A stretch of DNA of 64,000 nt from Pedobacter sp. BAL39 (GCF_000170795.1 NZ_ABCM01000024.1:1-64000); one strand, 5' to 3'; positions 1 to 10,210 are shown, counted from the stretch's first letter. Numbers and translations: made by a program. The notes: generated by a model from the letters alone, not told the origin.

Positions 1-1778
1 TTTGTCACAATATTCCATGCAGAAGTAATGCCAGTCATGCGTTCTGCAAATCTATTTATATCTAAGTTTTTAAGCTGATCCTCGGCATTCACGATCACCA
101 TGACCGTCCGTTTGCCATCAGGCATATATCTAAAATAGGTAAATACCCCGTTCTCAGGTGCATACTGCATCATCTTTCCGGTTTGCAGGGCGGGGCTGTT
201 TTTTCTGTAGTTCGCAAGGGTATGGATGAGGTCCCATGCTTCATTTTCAGGTGCCGTGCGGCCGTTGGCCTTAAATTTATCTGTAGCATCTCCTTTCCAT
301 CCACCGGGAAAGTCGGAACGTACCAGACCATCTGGGTTGGAGAAATTCTTCATCAGGATTTCCGTGCCGTAATAGAGCTGCGGAATTCCCCGCAGCGTAA
401 GCAGGATAGATATCCCCGATTTGAACTTGTCCAGGTCTTCATTGACGACAGAGTAAAACCTGCTCATGTCGTGGTTATCAAGAAAGATTACATTTTTGGA
501 GGCATCCTGATAGAGGAAATCCTGCGACAAGGTGGTGTATAACCTGAAGATGCCGTCTGTCCATCCAATTTTGCCATTGAGGGCTTCATAGACCGCATTT
601 TTGATAACCGCATCGGTGATGCCTGGAAGTTCGGTATCAAAGCCCTTTCTGATGGTATTGCCGCCAGTAAAGTATGCCTGTGCAGCCACGCTATTGACCA
701 GCGTTTCACCAAAAATAGATAATGTAGGAAATTCTGCTTTCACTTTTATCGCCCAGTCGCGCATATATTCCGGATCGTTATAAGGATAGGTATCCAGACG
801 TAAACCATCGATCCCTGCATACTCAATCCACCAGATGTGGTTTTGAGTGATGTAATTCTGAACAAAAGGATTCCTCTGGTTAAAGTCGGGCATAGTAGGC
901 ACAAACCAGCCATCAAGCATTTTCTTTTTGTCGGATTCCGCAGCATGAGGATCCATCACAGGCTCATCTCTGTAGCTGGTCTGCGTGTAGGCCGGCCATT
1001 GATTTACCCAGTCTTTCATCGGCATGTCATTGAAAAACCAATGGTTACTGCCCATGTGGTTGTGCACAATATCTTTGATGACCTTCAATCCCTTTGCATG
1101 GGCCTGCGTTACATAAGATTTGTAAAGTGCCTGCGTGCCATAACGTGGGTCGATCTTATAATGGTCAGTTGCGGCATATCCATGATAGGAAGCCTGTTTC
1201 ATATTGTTTTCAATTTCTGGTGTCATCCAGATGGCGGTAACGCCAAGGTTTTTGAGGTAATCCATCTTATTGATCACACCCTGAATGTCTCCGCCATGCC
1301 TGTAGTACATAGAGTCCCTGTTGAGGGCTGTTTCTTCCATGCCTTTTACGACATCATTTTTTGGATCGCCATTCGCAAAACGATCGGGCATCAGGAGATA
1401 GATCAGGTCCTTGCTGCTTACCCCCTGGATCCTGTCCGGCGACTGGTCCCTGGTTTTCAGTTCATATACATACTGCAGTTTCCTTTTGCCGCCGGTAAAG
1501 ACAATTGGAAATTTCCCGGCTTTTGCATCGGCAGCAATCTCGAGATCAAGGAAGAGGTAGTTTGGGTTTTCCACCTGATGTACCTTTGCCAGGGTTACGC
1601 CCGCATAGCTGAGCTGAGCCTTCATACTGCCAATTCCTTTACCATGCACGAGCAGCTGTAATTTCGGATTGTGCATGCCTGTCCACCAGAACATCGGCTC
1701 AATGCGTTCCAGTTGTTGCGCTTGTGCAAAGGTGATGCTGGCAAGGAGGAGAGTATATAACAGAAATAGTCGCTTCAT
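1..1778 (-). CDS. GH13 neopullulanase/alpha-amylase (SusA-like), 3' end outside the window
   Basis: Periplasmic alpha-glucan hydrolase of family GH13, expected to cut maltodextrins taken up by the adjacent SusCDE complex. About 592 codons are visible and the C-terminus runs off the left edge. The reading frame starts at an ATG at 1778 and begins with a signal peptide (MKRLFLLYTLLLASITFAQA) without a lipobox cysteine. An N-terminal Ig-like cyclomaltodextrinase-type domain covers about residues 22-105. The barrel follows with 'DIVHNHMG' near 236, nucleophile Asp in 'GLRLDT' near 329, acid/base Glu in 'FGETL' near 358 and transition-state Asp in 'LDNHDMS' near 437. All three catalytic residues are present. 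It is the last visible gene of the operon, 12 bp after the GH31 gene. Exact substrate preference (pullulan, cyclodextrin or starch) cannot be read from the sequence. Confidence 0.93.
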   Translation of the reverse strand, partial: MKRLFLLYTLLLASITFAQAQQLERIEPMFWWTGMHNPKLQLLVHGKGIGSMKAQLSYAGVTLAKVHQVENPNYLFLDLEIAADAKAGKFPIVFTGGKRKLQYVYELKTRDQSPDRIQGVSSKDLIYLLMPDRFANGDPKNDVVKGMEETALNRDSMYYRHGGDIQGVINKMDYLKNLGVTAIWMTPEIENNMKQASYHGYAATDHYKIDPRYGTQALYKSYVTQAHAKGLKVIKDIVHNHMGSNHWFFNDMPMKDWVNQWPAYTQTSYRDEPVMDPHAAESDKKKMLDGWFVPTMPDFNQRNPFVQNYITQNHIWWIEYAGIDGLRLDTYPYNDPEYMRDWAIKVKAEFPTLSIFGETLVNSVAAQAYFTGGNTIRKGFDTELPGITDAVIKNAVYEALNGKIGWTDGIFRLYTTLSQDFLYQDASKNVIFLDNHDMSRFYSVVNEDLDKFKSGISILLTLRGIPQLYYGTEILMKNFSNPDGLVRSDFPGGWKGDATDKFKANGRTAPENEAWDLIHTLANYRKNSPALQTGKMMQYAPENGVFTYFRYMPDGKRTVMVIVNAEDQLKNLDINRFAERMTGITSAWNIVT

Positions 1779-1790
1779 GATATCAATGGA

Positions 1791-4238
1791 TTAGTAAGTA
1801 ATGGAAAATTTGTTGTTACTGTTGCCGATGACCATTGTACTGATGTTGATGGTTTCCGGTGCATTGGCATTTCCCTGCGGATCAAACTTGGAAACAGGCG
1901 TCAGAAAGGCCATTTTCTCAGCATTGACCGCCGATGTACCCTTTATTTTATCCTGCGCACTGAAGCCATGGAAGACCAGTTTCCAATGATTGAATTTTGA
2001 TTTAAATGTACCATTTACCGAAGAGAAAATGATACTTCTTTTTATGGGATCATAACTGATGAGACGCTCATAGCGGATGCCCTTTTCGTAGTCATAACTT
2101 TTGCCGTCATCTTCATAATAAAGGAGGTTATTGGTGACGGTCCCTTTATAAAGGTGAATGCTCAGGGTATCTGTTGGCAGTTCTGCAGTCGACTGGATGA
2201 GCGACTGCATCGGGATGATGCTGCTTTCTTTTACAAATACCGGCAGGCGCTGCATGCTCAGCTGGATAATTTTTTCCTGTAATCCCTGCTGCTGCTGATC
2301 GTTATAGAAGTCGTACCATAAACCTTTCGGAAAATAGACCTTTCCAAACTGTTCTTTGCTTTCAAATGGCGCCACCATAAAGGCATTGCCAAAGAAAAAC
2401 TGGTTCTGAAACTGTATATCGTAAACCTGAGGGTCAAAGGTGTAGTCTATGGCCATGGAACGCATCACTGGCATGCCTGTTTGTGAGGCCTGGTAGAAGT
2501 GGCTGTAGAGATAAGGGAGCAACTGGTAGCGAAGGTTGATGTAATTTCTGGAAATCTCCAGCACCTCTTCTCCATAGGTCCAGGGCTCTGAAGATTTTGT
2601 ATTTACAGCAGTATGGTTTCTAAAATAAGGATTGAAGGCTCCAATCTGGATCCATCGTGCATACAGTGCAATAGAGGGGTTGCCGGTGAACCCGCCGATA
2701 TCCATGCCCGTGAAAGGCACGCCACTCATACCAAGGCTGTTGAGCAAACGGACACCTGCAATCATGTGGTCATCCTCCGACCTGTTGTCGCCCGTCCAGA
2801 TGGCAGTATAGCGCTGGAGGCCCGCATAACCCGCACGTGTCAGAATGAATGGACGCTGTTGTGTAGCTTCAACGGCCCCTTCGTAGCTGGAACGCGCCAT
2901 CTGCAGGGCGTATACATTGTGTGCCTGTTTGTTTGTGGCGCCGGCACCATCATAGTCAAAAAGTATGTTCGAGGGCATCTTCTGCCCCCAGGTAGCAATC
3001 TCGTTCATGTCATTCCAGATGCCGGAAACTCCGGTATTGGCAAAGTATCTCACCTGGTCTTTCCACCAGGCACGACCTTTCGGACTGGTGAAATCGGGAA
3101 AATGACACCATCCCGGCCAAACCTGTCCGGTGTAGTTGGTACTATCAGTATACTTCACGAAGATGTCGTTTTTCAATCCGCTTTCGTAAGCTTCATAACC
3201 TTTCTCCACTTTAATACCGGGATCCACGATAACGGTAGTCTTGAAGCCCATCTTTTCCAATTTGCTGTTCATGGCTGAAGGATCAGGAAAACGTTCTTTA
3301 TCCCAGGTAAAAAGCTTGTATTTATCCATGTAATGGATATCGAGCGTGATGCCATCTGCGGGAATCTTCTTCTCTCTTAAGGTCTGGGCAATGCGCATGA
3401 CTTCTGTTTCGGGATAGTAGCTATAGCGGTTTTGCTGGTAGCCAAGGCTCCATAGCGGCGGCATCTTCATCCTTCCCGTTAAGGCGGTATAGGAAGCGAT
3501 GATGTCTGCCAGCTTTTTGTGATAAATGAAATAATAATTGAGTTCTCCCCCTTGCGCAGCAAAAGACGAAAAACGGTCGTTGCTTGCACCGAAGTTGAAG
3601 TCGCTCTGATAAGTATTGTCGAGGAAAATGCCATAGTTCAGTCCATGGTGAATCCCGATGTAAAAAGGTATGATGGAGTAGATCGGATCCTGATTTACTG
3701 CATAACCGAAGGCGTCGGTATTCCAGTTGGTGTAACCACTGCCGCGACGGTCAAGGTTGCCGGTTTTTTCGCCGAGGCCGACAAAGCGCTCCCCATCCTG
3801 TAAATGTTTATAGGCGGTCACCTCCTCAGCTACCCAGCTGGCCTGGAGTCCTTTCTCATCCTGACTGATGACCTGGCCATTCAGTGTGTAAAAGGTTACT
3901 GCAAAAGGTTTTTTGGTGATAACAGCCCTCAGGGAGTCGGTAGTAATGCTGATGACATCTGCAGTTTCACTGATATCGGATTTTGTTGTCAGCGGCCTGG
4001 CAATAACAGCATAGGAGAAATCGGGCCGGAGCTGATGTTTATCTACCCTTACCCTGATCATATTGGCACTGTAGACCGTAATTTCCGCCTTAGCATTTGT
4101 TGTGGTCAGGGAAACCTTCTGCTTTTCAATCGTGGTGTTGGTCACATTGCCAACCGGCAGCACTACGGGCGATTGGGCATAGATAATGGCAGGGATTGCG
4201 ACAATAAAGATCAGGAATGAAGCGGATCGTTTGAACAT
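1791..4238 (-). CDS. GH31 alpha-glucosidase, secreted
   Basis: Exo-acting alpha-glucosidase that would release glucose from oligosaccharides made by the neighbouring GH13 enzyme. The protein has 815 residues, a signal peptide (about 1-22, ending 'IIYAQ') and no lipobox, so it is probably periplasmic. Residues about 30-240 form the N-terminal beta-sandwich and about 255-600 the GH31 barrel. The nucleophile is Asp410 in 'GIWNDMNE' and the acid/base is Asp484 in 'WTGDNRSEDD'. The classical Bacteroides Sus locus uses a GH97 enzyme (SusB) at this position, so GH31 plays the equivalent part here. It is separated from susE by a 68-bp gap that holds a strong hairpin. Family call is firm; alpha-glucosidase rather than another GH31 activity is inferred from operon context. 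Confidence 0.93.
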   Translation of the reverse strand: MFKRSASFLIFIVAIPAIIYAQSPVVLPVGNVTNTTIEKQKVSLTTTNAKAEITVYSANMIRVRVDKHQLRPDFSYAVIARPLTTKSDISETADVISITTDSLRAVITKKPFAVTFYTLNGQVISQDEKGLQASWVAEEVTAYKHLQDGERFVGLGEKTGNLDRRGSGYTNWNTDAFGYAVNQDPIYSIIPFYIGIHHGLNYGIFLDNTYQSDFNFGASNDRFSSFAAQGGELNYYFIYHKKLADIIASYTALTGRMKMPPLWSLGYQQNRYSYYPETEVMRIAQTLREKKIPADGITLDIHYMDKYKLFTWDKERFPDPSAMNSKLEKMGFKTTVIVDPGIKVEKGYEAYESGLKNDIFVKYTDSTNYTGQVWPGWCHFPDFTSPKGRAWWKDQVRYFANTGVSGIWNDMNEIATWGQKMPSNILFDYDGAGATNKQAHNVYALQMARSSYEGAVEATQQRPFILTRAGYAGLQRYTAIWTGDNRSEDDHMIAGVRLLNSLGMSGVPFTGMDIGGFTGNPSIALYARWIQIGAFNPYFRNHTAVNTKSSEPWTYGEEVLEISRNYINLRYQLLPYLYSHFYQASQTGMPVMRSMAIDYTFDPQVYDIQFQNQFFFGNAFMVAPFESKEQFGKVYFPKGLWYDFYNDQQQQGLQEKIIQLSMQRLPVFVKESSIIPMQSLIQSTAELPTDTLSIHLYKGTVTNNLLYYEDDGKSYDYEKGIRYERLISYDPIKRSIIFSSVNGTFKSKFNHWKLVFHGFSAQDKIKGTSAVNAEKMAFLTPVSKFDPQGNANAPETINISTMVIGNSNNKFSITY

Positions 4239-4257
4239 CTGATAATGAGCTAGGAAA

Positions 4258-4296
4258 TGAGGCCATCCAGGTGCCTGAATGCTCAGGATGGCCTCA
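4258..4296 (-). other. Intercistronic hairpin between susE and the GH31 gene
   Basis: Two perfect 11-bp arms (4258-4268 and 4286-4296) surround a 17-nt loop that itself contains a CCTGA/TCAGG pair. No U-tract follows in the minus-strand transcript, so it does not look like a simple intrinsic terminator. It may stabilise the susCDE part of the mRNA or attenuate the downstream hydrolases. Confidence 0.6.
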
Positions 4297-4306
4297 TGAT
4301 TGAAAA

Positions 4307-5320
4307 TTAGTTTTTAACAAGTGTGTATTTCAGGTTGGGGATGTCAAGGGTGATGGTGTAATTCCCTGCGGCTGTCACCTGGATATCACCACCGCCAAGC
4401 TCTGCATTGCCACCGCTACCGCCATAGTTGGTACCCCAATCGTGGGCCTGTCTGAACTTCATTGCACCCGCAACGAGATCGGCAGTCACTTTCCATGTAC
4501 CCTTGCCATCGTTAATGAACTTCATGTCCGTATCGAAATCCCAGCCTCTCGGTGTGGCACTGCCGATGATGGACCATTGTTTGACATCTTCAATTTTAAA
4601 GGTTTTCGCGGCCATATCTACCGTTACCAGGTGAAGGCCAGCGGTCAGCGCATTCAGGTTTGCAGATGCACTGCTGCTGATCATCCCCTGTCCTGCATCA
4701 CCATAAGACAGTGTCCATGACTTGACAGGGGTGATCTTAAATTCAAAGTTGCCTGGAGTGATCACTAACACACCGGCATAAATGCCGTCGCTGTTTGGAG
4801 ACACAAGGCTATCGGCTGTTTCCGGTGCCCAGCCCTGATATGCTCCGGGAGCATATACCCATGAGGCAGCAGAGTAAGCCGTTGCATTCAGCGTGATGAC
4901 ATTGGAATAGGTAATGGCATTTTCGGAGGGCTTGGATTCCAGGCGGACTTCGATTTCTGCGGGGGTCCCTATTTTGGCGCCCAGGGCAAGCAACATCGCA
5001 TTAAAGTCGCTCACTTTAGGGGCATAACTAGTGCCCGCCAGTACCACCTCCGTAGGTGCGGAGAAATTGCGGCCTTTCAGGTCGAGCTGTATGGTGCTGG
5101 TTACAGGAATGGCATATCCTGTGACCGATGCCGCAGGAAAGCTGAGCGTGAAGGCTGTTGCCGCAGCATTTGCCTGCACCAGGCTGACATTTGTAGTTGA
5201 TGTTGTCAATGTTCCTGCCGGAGCAACCGTAGAAACAGTTCTTGTTTCATCCTTTTTACAGGACCAAAGGCTGGCAACGACCATACCCAGGGAAACAGAT
5301 TTTATGATGAATGATTTCAT
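4307..5320 (-). CDS. SusE/SusF-like starch-binding outer-membrane lipoprotein
   Basis: Surface lipoprotein of 337 residues that would help hold starch or maltodextrin at the cell surface. The signal peptide ends in a lipobox with Cys21 ('ASLWSCKKDE'). The N-terminal half shows the SusE pattern, with Ig-like repeats of Thr/Ser-rich strands ('TTSTTNVSLVQANA', 'VTSTIQLDLKGRNF'). Two related C-terminal modules (about 160-240 and 245-337) each carry a Trp-rich carbohydrate-binding look ('KSWTLSYGD', 'PRGWDFDTDMKF'). It lies 18 bp downstream of susD in the same operon. Sequence is diverse in this family, so assignment rests on lipobox, architecture and position. Confidence 0.85.
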   Translation of the reverse strand: MKSFIIKSVSLGMVVASLWSCKKDETRTVSTVAPAGTLTTSTTNVSLVQANAAATAFTLSFPAASVTGYAIPVTSTIQLDLKGRNFSAPTEVVLAGTSYAPKVSDFNAMLLALGAKIGTPAEIEVRLESKPSENAITYSNVITLNATAYSAASWVYAPGAYQGWAPETADSLVSPNSDGIYAGVLVITPGNFEFKITPVKSWTLSYGDAGQGMISSSASANLNALTAGLHLVTVDMAAKTFKIEDVKQWSIIGSATPRGWDFDTDMKFINDGKGTWKVTADLVAGAMKFRQAHDWGTNYGGSGGNAELGGGDIQVTAAGNYTITLDIPNLKYTLVKN

Positions 5321-5338
5321 ATCAGAATTTGCTAAAGG

Positions 5339-6931
5339 TTAATAACCATCGTTTTGGATCAGGTTTCCATTGGCAATGAGGTCTGCCGCAGGAATAGGAA
5401 ACAGGTTCCGGGTATTGTCTACCCCTCTACCGGCCTTTACACCTCCTTTGAAGGGCCACAGGTAACTGGCACTGGTGTACTTTCCATAGCGCACGAGATC
5501 GGAGCGGCGGAAACCCTCCCAGTACAACTCGCGTCCACGTTCGTCAAGGTAAAAGTCTACATTGACATTGCTCACATTTCCTGAAGCATTGCCATAAGCG
5601 CGGCGGCGAAGGTTGTTGACATAAGAGATGGCCTGCGCCTCTGTACCACCGGCACCACCACGGGCAACGGCCTCACCATAAATCAGGTATTGTTCGCCAA
5701 GGCGGAAGAGTGGAAAATCCAGAGAGCTGAACTTACCCTCAATAGAAGGTGCCGGAATTCCCGCAGAACTTACGTTTCTGAATTTCGTGATCCGTAGCCC
5801 ATCCGTGAATACATTGAGCTCATCGGTAGCCAGTTTAGTACCGAAGAACATGGCTCTTTTATCGGTATTGCCGCTGTAATCACCAAACAGCATCGGCAGG
5901 TTCATCAGGCTTCTGTTACCTCCCCAGCCACCTGTAGGCACTCCGAAAGCAGTTGGGTTCATGTCTCCATTAATGGCCGCATTGATCAGATAGGTGGTAC
6001 CACCATCATTCTGTGTATGTAAACCATCGTAATTGATGGTGAGGATCAGTTCATTTTTACTGGTGACATTGTTATCTGTTAAGAACAGGTTTTTGTAAGT
6101 CGGCGACAAGGAATAACCTCCATTGATGACCTTACTGGAGTAGGTAATGGCCTCCGTATATTTTGGTGTTCCTGTGTATACCGCAGCGTTCAGGTACAAC
6201 CTTGCTAATAAGGCCCAGTCGGCACCTTTATCTGCACGTCCATATTCATTTGTTCTGGCATCAGCAAGATCTCCTTCGATCGCTTTCAACTCCGATTCCA
6301 CATAATTGAACAGTGCCGAACGTGTAATGCGTTGTGGGGGTACTTTTCCGATAGTTTCGTTCTCGGTTACAAAAGGAGGGTTGCCATAACCATCCAGCAA
6401 GATCCAGTACTGAAAGGCCCTTAAAAACCGGGCTTCGGCCCTGTAACGCTGAATGTCTGTTGCGTCGTTTCCGGTAATTCCCCTGGAAGATAGTTTTTCA
6501 GGAGTGCTCTCGCGAAGGAACTCGTTACAAACTGTAATCTGATAGATGGCCCTGGAATAGAGCCCACGGATAAAGATGTTATCCGCAGCCCATGTCATCT
6601 GATTCAGCTCAGGGATACCGGTGTCATTCCATGCGCAAACCGCTTCGTCGGTAGTCAGTTCCTGGCTCATCCAGAACAACCTCAGGAAGTCGGTAAATCC
6701 TGGATTTAATCCACCAATATCGCTCTCTGCAGAAGCGCCACTGGAATGGGTGAGTGCATAACTGGCATAAAGTTTAACCAATCCCTGCTTGTAACCTGCA
6801 GGCGTGCTGTATACATTGTCTGCAACCTGATCGTTCGTCGGTCTGAGGTTGAGTGCATCTTTTTTACATGAAGAGACAGATAGCCATAAGATTGCTGTCA
6901 GGCCCAATATTTTATATATACTTTTCATCAT
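5339..6931 (-). CDS. SusD/RagB-family outer-membrane lipoprotein (locus 1)
   Basis: Cell-surface glycan-binding lid of the SusC transporter. It is a 530-residue lipoprotein with Cys22 in 'LSVSSCKKD', followed by the SusD N-terminal signature 'LNLRPTNDQVADNVYSTPAGY'. Helical TPR-like region shows 'RAEARFLRAFQYWILLDGYGNPP' (about 165-190), and the C-terminal segment 'ERGRELYWEGFRRSDLVRYGK' (about 460-485) is characteristic of the family. A Shine-Dalgarno-like AAGGAG precedes the start; a second in-frame ATG follows directly. The gene lies 15 bp after susC, which together with SusE and two glycosidases makes starch/maltooligosaccharide the expected ligand. Confidence 0.95.
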   Translation of the reverse strand: MMKSIYKILGLTAILWLSVSSCKKDALNLRPTNDQVADNVYSTPAGYKQGLVKLYASYALTHSSGASAESDIGGLNPGFTDFLRLFWMSQELTTDEAVCAWNDTGIPELNQMTWAADNIFIRGLYSRAIYQITVCNEFLRESTPEKLSSRGITGNDATDIQRYRAEARFLRAFQYWILLDGYGNPPFVTENETIGKVPPQRITRSALFNYVESELKAIEGDLADARTNEYGRADKGADWALLARLYLNAAVYTGTPKYTEAITYSSKVINGGYSLSPTYKNLFLTDNNVTSKNELILTINYDGLHTQNDGGTTYLINAAINGDMNPTAFGVPTGGWGGNRSLMNLPMLFGDYSGNTDKRAMFFGTKLATDELNVFTDGLRITKFRNVSSAGIPAPSIEGKFSSLDFPLFRLGEQYLIYGEAVARGGAGGTEAQAISYVNNLRRRAYGNASGNVSNVNVDFYLDERGRELYWEGFRRSDLVRYGKYTSASYLWPFKGGVKAGRGVDNTRNLFPIPAADLIANGNLIQNDGY

Positions 6932-6946
6932 TTTCTCCTTTTATAA

Positions 6947-9928
6947 TTAAAAACCAACATTCAGTCCCAGGGTGTAGGTTCTCGGTCTAGGGTACAGGTT
7001 GAAATCAATTCCTGTTGGTAGTTCCGGATCCAGTCCTTTGTATTTACTGATCACAAAAACGTTCTGTACGTTGGCTGAGATCCGCAGCGTGGTAGCCCTG
7101 TCTTTGAACAATTGACCAGCGTTATAGGCGATTCCTGCATTGTCCATTTTCAGGAATGATGCGTTTTTGATATAGTAGTCGCTCAGATATTGGTTATTGG
7201 TGAAATTGGTATTGTAGATGTCCGAATTTGCATTGTTGATGATTCCACTTGGGCTGAGGATATTGCTGCGCACACCAAAGTTGGAGGAAACATTATCATA
7301 AACGTAATTGCCCAGGTTTGCCCTTAGCACCGTGCTGATGGTCCATTTTTTAACATTGAAGGATGTGTTGAAGCCGAAAGTGAACTTAGGATCCGGGGCT
7401 TTGTAGAAATACTGGTCGCCGGTATTGATGATGCCATTTCCGTCAAGATCTTCGTAAACGCCTTCCAGCGGCATTCCATTTTCATTGTATACCTGTTTGT
7501 AAACATAAAACGATCCGGGAACGTGGTTGATCGCGTTGTATTTAATGTTGATACCAGTACCGCCTGTAATCCCTCCTGCATCGATGATGAAGTTGGGGTC
7601 AGGGTTCAGTGACAGGTTGGTCACTTCGCGGTTGTTGTAAGCCATGTTGAAACCAAAGTCCCAATTTACATTTTCTGTTCTGATGGCGGAGAAGTTGATG
7701 CTGGCTTCCAGACCTTTCACTTCCATGTTACCCACATTGGTCAGCAACCGGTTGTTGAAATTGGTTCCTGAAGGGATATCCACAGTCGACAACAGGTCTT
7801 TTGTTTTTTTGTAATAGGCATCCACGCTACCATAGATACGTCCGTTGAAGAAACCGTAATCTAGACCAGCATTATAGGTCGTGGTGGTCTCCCATTTCAG
7901 GTCAGGGTCGTACGCTGCAGGGGTGTAATAGTTGTAGAAAGTATTGCCAATCTGGTACTGTCCCTGGTTGCTGTTGGCATAATATTTAGAAAGATAGTTG
8001 TAGTTGCCGATGCCGTCTTTATTACCGGTTTCACCGTAGCTCAGTCTGATTTTCAGGTCTGACACCACTTTGCTGTCCCGAAGGAAGCTTTCTCCAATTG
8101 CCCTCCAGGTGAAGCCAATGGAAGGAAAATATCCCCAGCGGTTATCTTCAGAAAAGCGGGAGGACGCATCTGCACGCATGGTTGCGGAAAGGATATAGTT
8201 ATCTGCAAGCGTATAGATGAAACGTCCGTAGTAGGAAAGCAATTTTTCACGCTCCAGACCAAAAGGAAATACAGGTGTGGTGATGAGGTCTACACCATTT
8301 CCTCTGAAAGTAGGAATGTTGAACGTGGTCGAAGAGTTGTCATAATAACCATAACCGGTAGTGACGTCGAACTTACTTTTGATGCCTTTAACATCTTTCA
8401 CATAGTTCAGGTAAAATTCGGAAACTTTATTGTTCTGTGTGCCGAGGGATCTGCTGATGGATCCCTGAGTGCTGGCACTTTGCGCGGCATATTCGGGAAC
8501 GCGAATCATGCCATATCCTTTGGAAACATCATACCCCAGATTCAGGTTGGCATGCAGCTCTGGAAGGAAGTGAAAAGAATAGTCCATTTTAAGGTTACCA
8601 AAGCTACGTTCAGTATTTCCGTTGTTATCCTGCAAACGGATAAGTGCGACAGGATTTCTCGGTGCATTGGGGTTTGGAACCGCTCCCTGTATCCATTCGA
8701 AGTAGTTACCAAACTGATTGCTGGCATTTACCGATTGAGTAGGATCGAATTGTATGGCTGCACCGATGGAACCGCCATTTGCAAAATGAGCTTCCGTAAG
8801 TGATCCTTTAAGGTTCAGGTCGATTTTAAGGTGATCATTGAAAAGTTTTGGCGACAAACTGATGCCACCTGTGGCACGGTTAAAGCCATCGGTAATGAGC
8901 AGACCTTGTTTGTCGAGATAACCTCCAGAGATCCGGTAAGGAACACCTTTAAAATCTCCGGAAATGCTCAGGTTGTTGTCTGTAGAAAAGGTATTCCTGT
9001 AAATTTCATTCTGCCAGTCTGTATTTGCACCACCCAATAAGGAAATGTAGGTATGTGCTGGATCATCATCATAACTTCTGTTGCCATTCTGATTCACATA
9101 ATCACGGATCTGACCGGCAGAAAGCACATTTACTTTCCTGGCTACCGTTTCATAAGAATTGTTGGAACTAAAATTAATGACCGGCGCACCGCTTTTCCCT
9201 TTTTTTGTCGTAATGAGAATGACACCATTGGAGGCCCTTGAGCCATAAATGGCCGTTGCGTTGGCATCCTTCAGCACAGTCATCGTTTCGATATCATCGG
9301 GATTCACGAGTGCCAGCGGACTTGGGGCATTGCCGATGGTATTGCCACTGAAAGGAACACCATCGATCACGATCAGTGGATCGTTGCTGGCATTCAGTGA
9401 TGCCCCGCCCCGGATTCTGATCACACTTCCGCCACCTGGCTGCCCACTGTTGGAGGTAATGTTCACACCGGCTACTTTACCTTGGATCAATTGCTCAGGG
9501 GTGGTAATCGAACCTTTTTGAAAGTCCTTGGATCCGACAGTAGTGATGGAACCGGTAAGGTCTTTCTTCTGTACTGCACCATAACCAATGACGACAATCT
9601 CATTGAGGTTCTGCGCATCGGGTTTTACAGAGATGCTGATCACCGTATTTCCAGAGATTGTAGCCGGTTGCTCTAAGGTCTGATAGCCAATATAGCTAAC
9701 GGTGATGATCACCGGGCCATTCGTCATTCCTGTAATACGGAACTTACCCACGGCATCGGTAAATGTACTTTTATTTACGCTTTTGATTTGTACAGAAGCT
9801 CCGGGAAGCGGTTGCCCGGTTTCGTCCAGGACTGTTCCGGCTATGGAGCTGGTTTGAGCCTGAACTGTAATGGCTGTGAGCAAAATCAACAGTAGCAAAC
9901 AAGGCTTCAGAAGGTAAAATACTTTCAT
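6947..9928 (-). CDS. SusC/RagA-family TonB-linked outer-membrane transporter (locus 1)
   Basis: TonB-dependent outer-membrane channel of 993 residues that imports oligosaccharides with its SusD partner. Signal peptide about 1-24 ('LLLILLTAITVQAQ'), then a carboxypeptidase-regulatory-like domain (about 28-112, 'GTVLDETGQPLPGASVQIKS'), then the plug with 'DLTGSITTVGSKDF' and 'IRIRGGASLNASNDPLIVIDG' (about 165-190), then the 22-strand barrel ending in a terminal aromatic ('TLGLNVGF'). There is no N-terminal STN domain, so direct anti-sigma signalling is unlikely. Regulation is more likely by the LacI protein encoded upstream, through the palindrome about 300 bp before the start. It is the first gene of the susCDE-GH31-GH13 operon. 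Confidence 0.96.
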   Translation of the reverse strand: MKVFYLLKPCLLLLILLTAITVQAQTSSIAGTVLDETGQPLPGASVQIKSVNKSTFTDAVGKFRITGMTNGPVIITVSYIGYQTLEQPATISGNTVISISVKPDAQNLNEIVVIGYGAVQKKDLTGSITTVGSKDFQKGSITTPEQLIQGKVAGVNITSNSGQPGGGSVIRIRGGASLNASNDPLIVIDGVPFSGNTIGNAPSPLALVNPDDIETMTVLKDANATAIYGSRASNGVILITTKKGKSGAPVINFSSNNSYETVARKVNVLSAGQIRDYVNQNGNRSYDDDPAHTYISLLGGANTDWQNEIYRNTFSTDNNLSISGDFKGVPYRISGGYLDKQGLLITDGFNRATGGISLSPKLFNDHLKIDLNLKGSLTEAHFANGGSIGAAIQFDPTQSVNASNQFGNYFEWIQGAVPNPNAPRNPVALIRLQDNNGNTERSFGNLKMDYSFHFLPELHANLNLGYDVSKGYGMIRVPEYAAQSASTQGSISRSLGTQNNKVSEFYLNYVKDVKGIKSKFDVTTGYGYYDNSSTTFNIPTFRGNGVDLITTPVFPFGLEREKLLSYYGRFIYTLADNYILSATMRADASSRFSEDNRWGYFPSIGFTWRAIGESFLRDSKVVSDLKIRLSYGETGNKDGIGNYNYLSKYYANSNQGQYQIGNTFYNYYTPAAYDPDLKWETTTTYNAGLDYGFFNGRIYGSVDAYYKKTKDLLSTVDIPSGTNFNNRLLTNVGNMEVKGLEASINFSAIRTENVNWDFGFNMAYNNREVTNLSLNPDPNFIIDAGGITGGTGINIKYNAINHVPGSFYVYKQVYNENGMPLEGVYEDLDGNGIINTGDQYFYKAPDPKFTFGFNTSFNVKKWTISTVLRANLGNYVYDNVSSNFGVRSNILSPSGIINNANSDIYNTNFTNNQYLSDYYIKNASFLKMDNAGIAYNAGQLFKDRATTLRISANVQNVFVISKYKGLDPELPTGIDFNLYPRPRTYTLGLNVGF

Positions 9929-10210
9929 ATTTTTAACTCGTTTTTAGGGTGTAAATATTTGGTTAATCTTTTATGTAATAACGTTCTGAGTAAATGTACA
10001 GGAGGTCTGGATAAATCAAAATTTTATACCCTTATTTTTTCAGAAGCCATATTTTATACGTCATATTGACACAAAAAAGAGAGATAATTTTCCAACTATT
10101 AGACCTTAAAAGTCAATAAAACACGCTTTAATACCTGTACATCAACATTTTAAAAAAAAGCATATTGACCAATAGTGTATTTATTACACATTACTGTTTT
10201 TATTCCATTT

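Noticed and set aside
837..1661. Long open frame (274 codons) on the plus strand opposite the GH13 gene
   Set aside because: It lies antisense to a gene with all catalytic motifs, and its translation has no domain or composition of a real protein.
3519..4220. Two plus-strand frames opposite the N-terminal part of the GH31 gene
   Set aside because: Antisense mirrors of a well-supported gene.
10017..10024. Possible susC promoter (AAATTTTG on the minus strand)
   Set aside because: Lacks the TA of the -7 box and any -33 partner; too weak to annotate.
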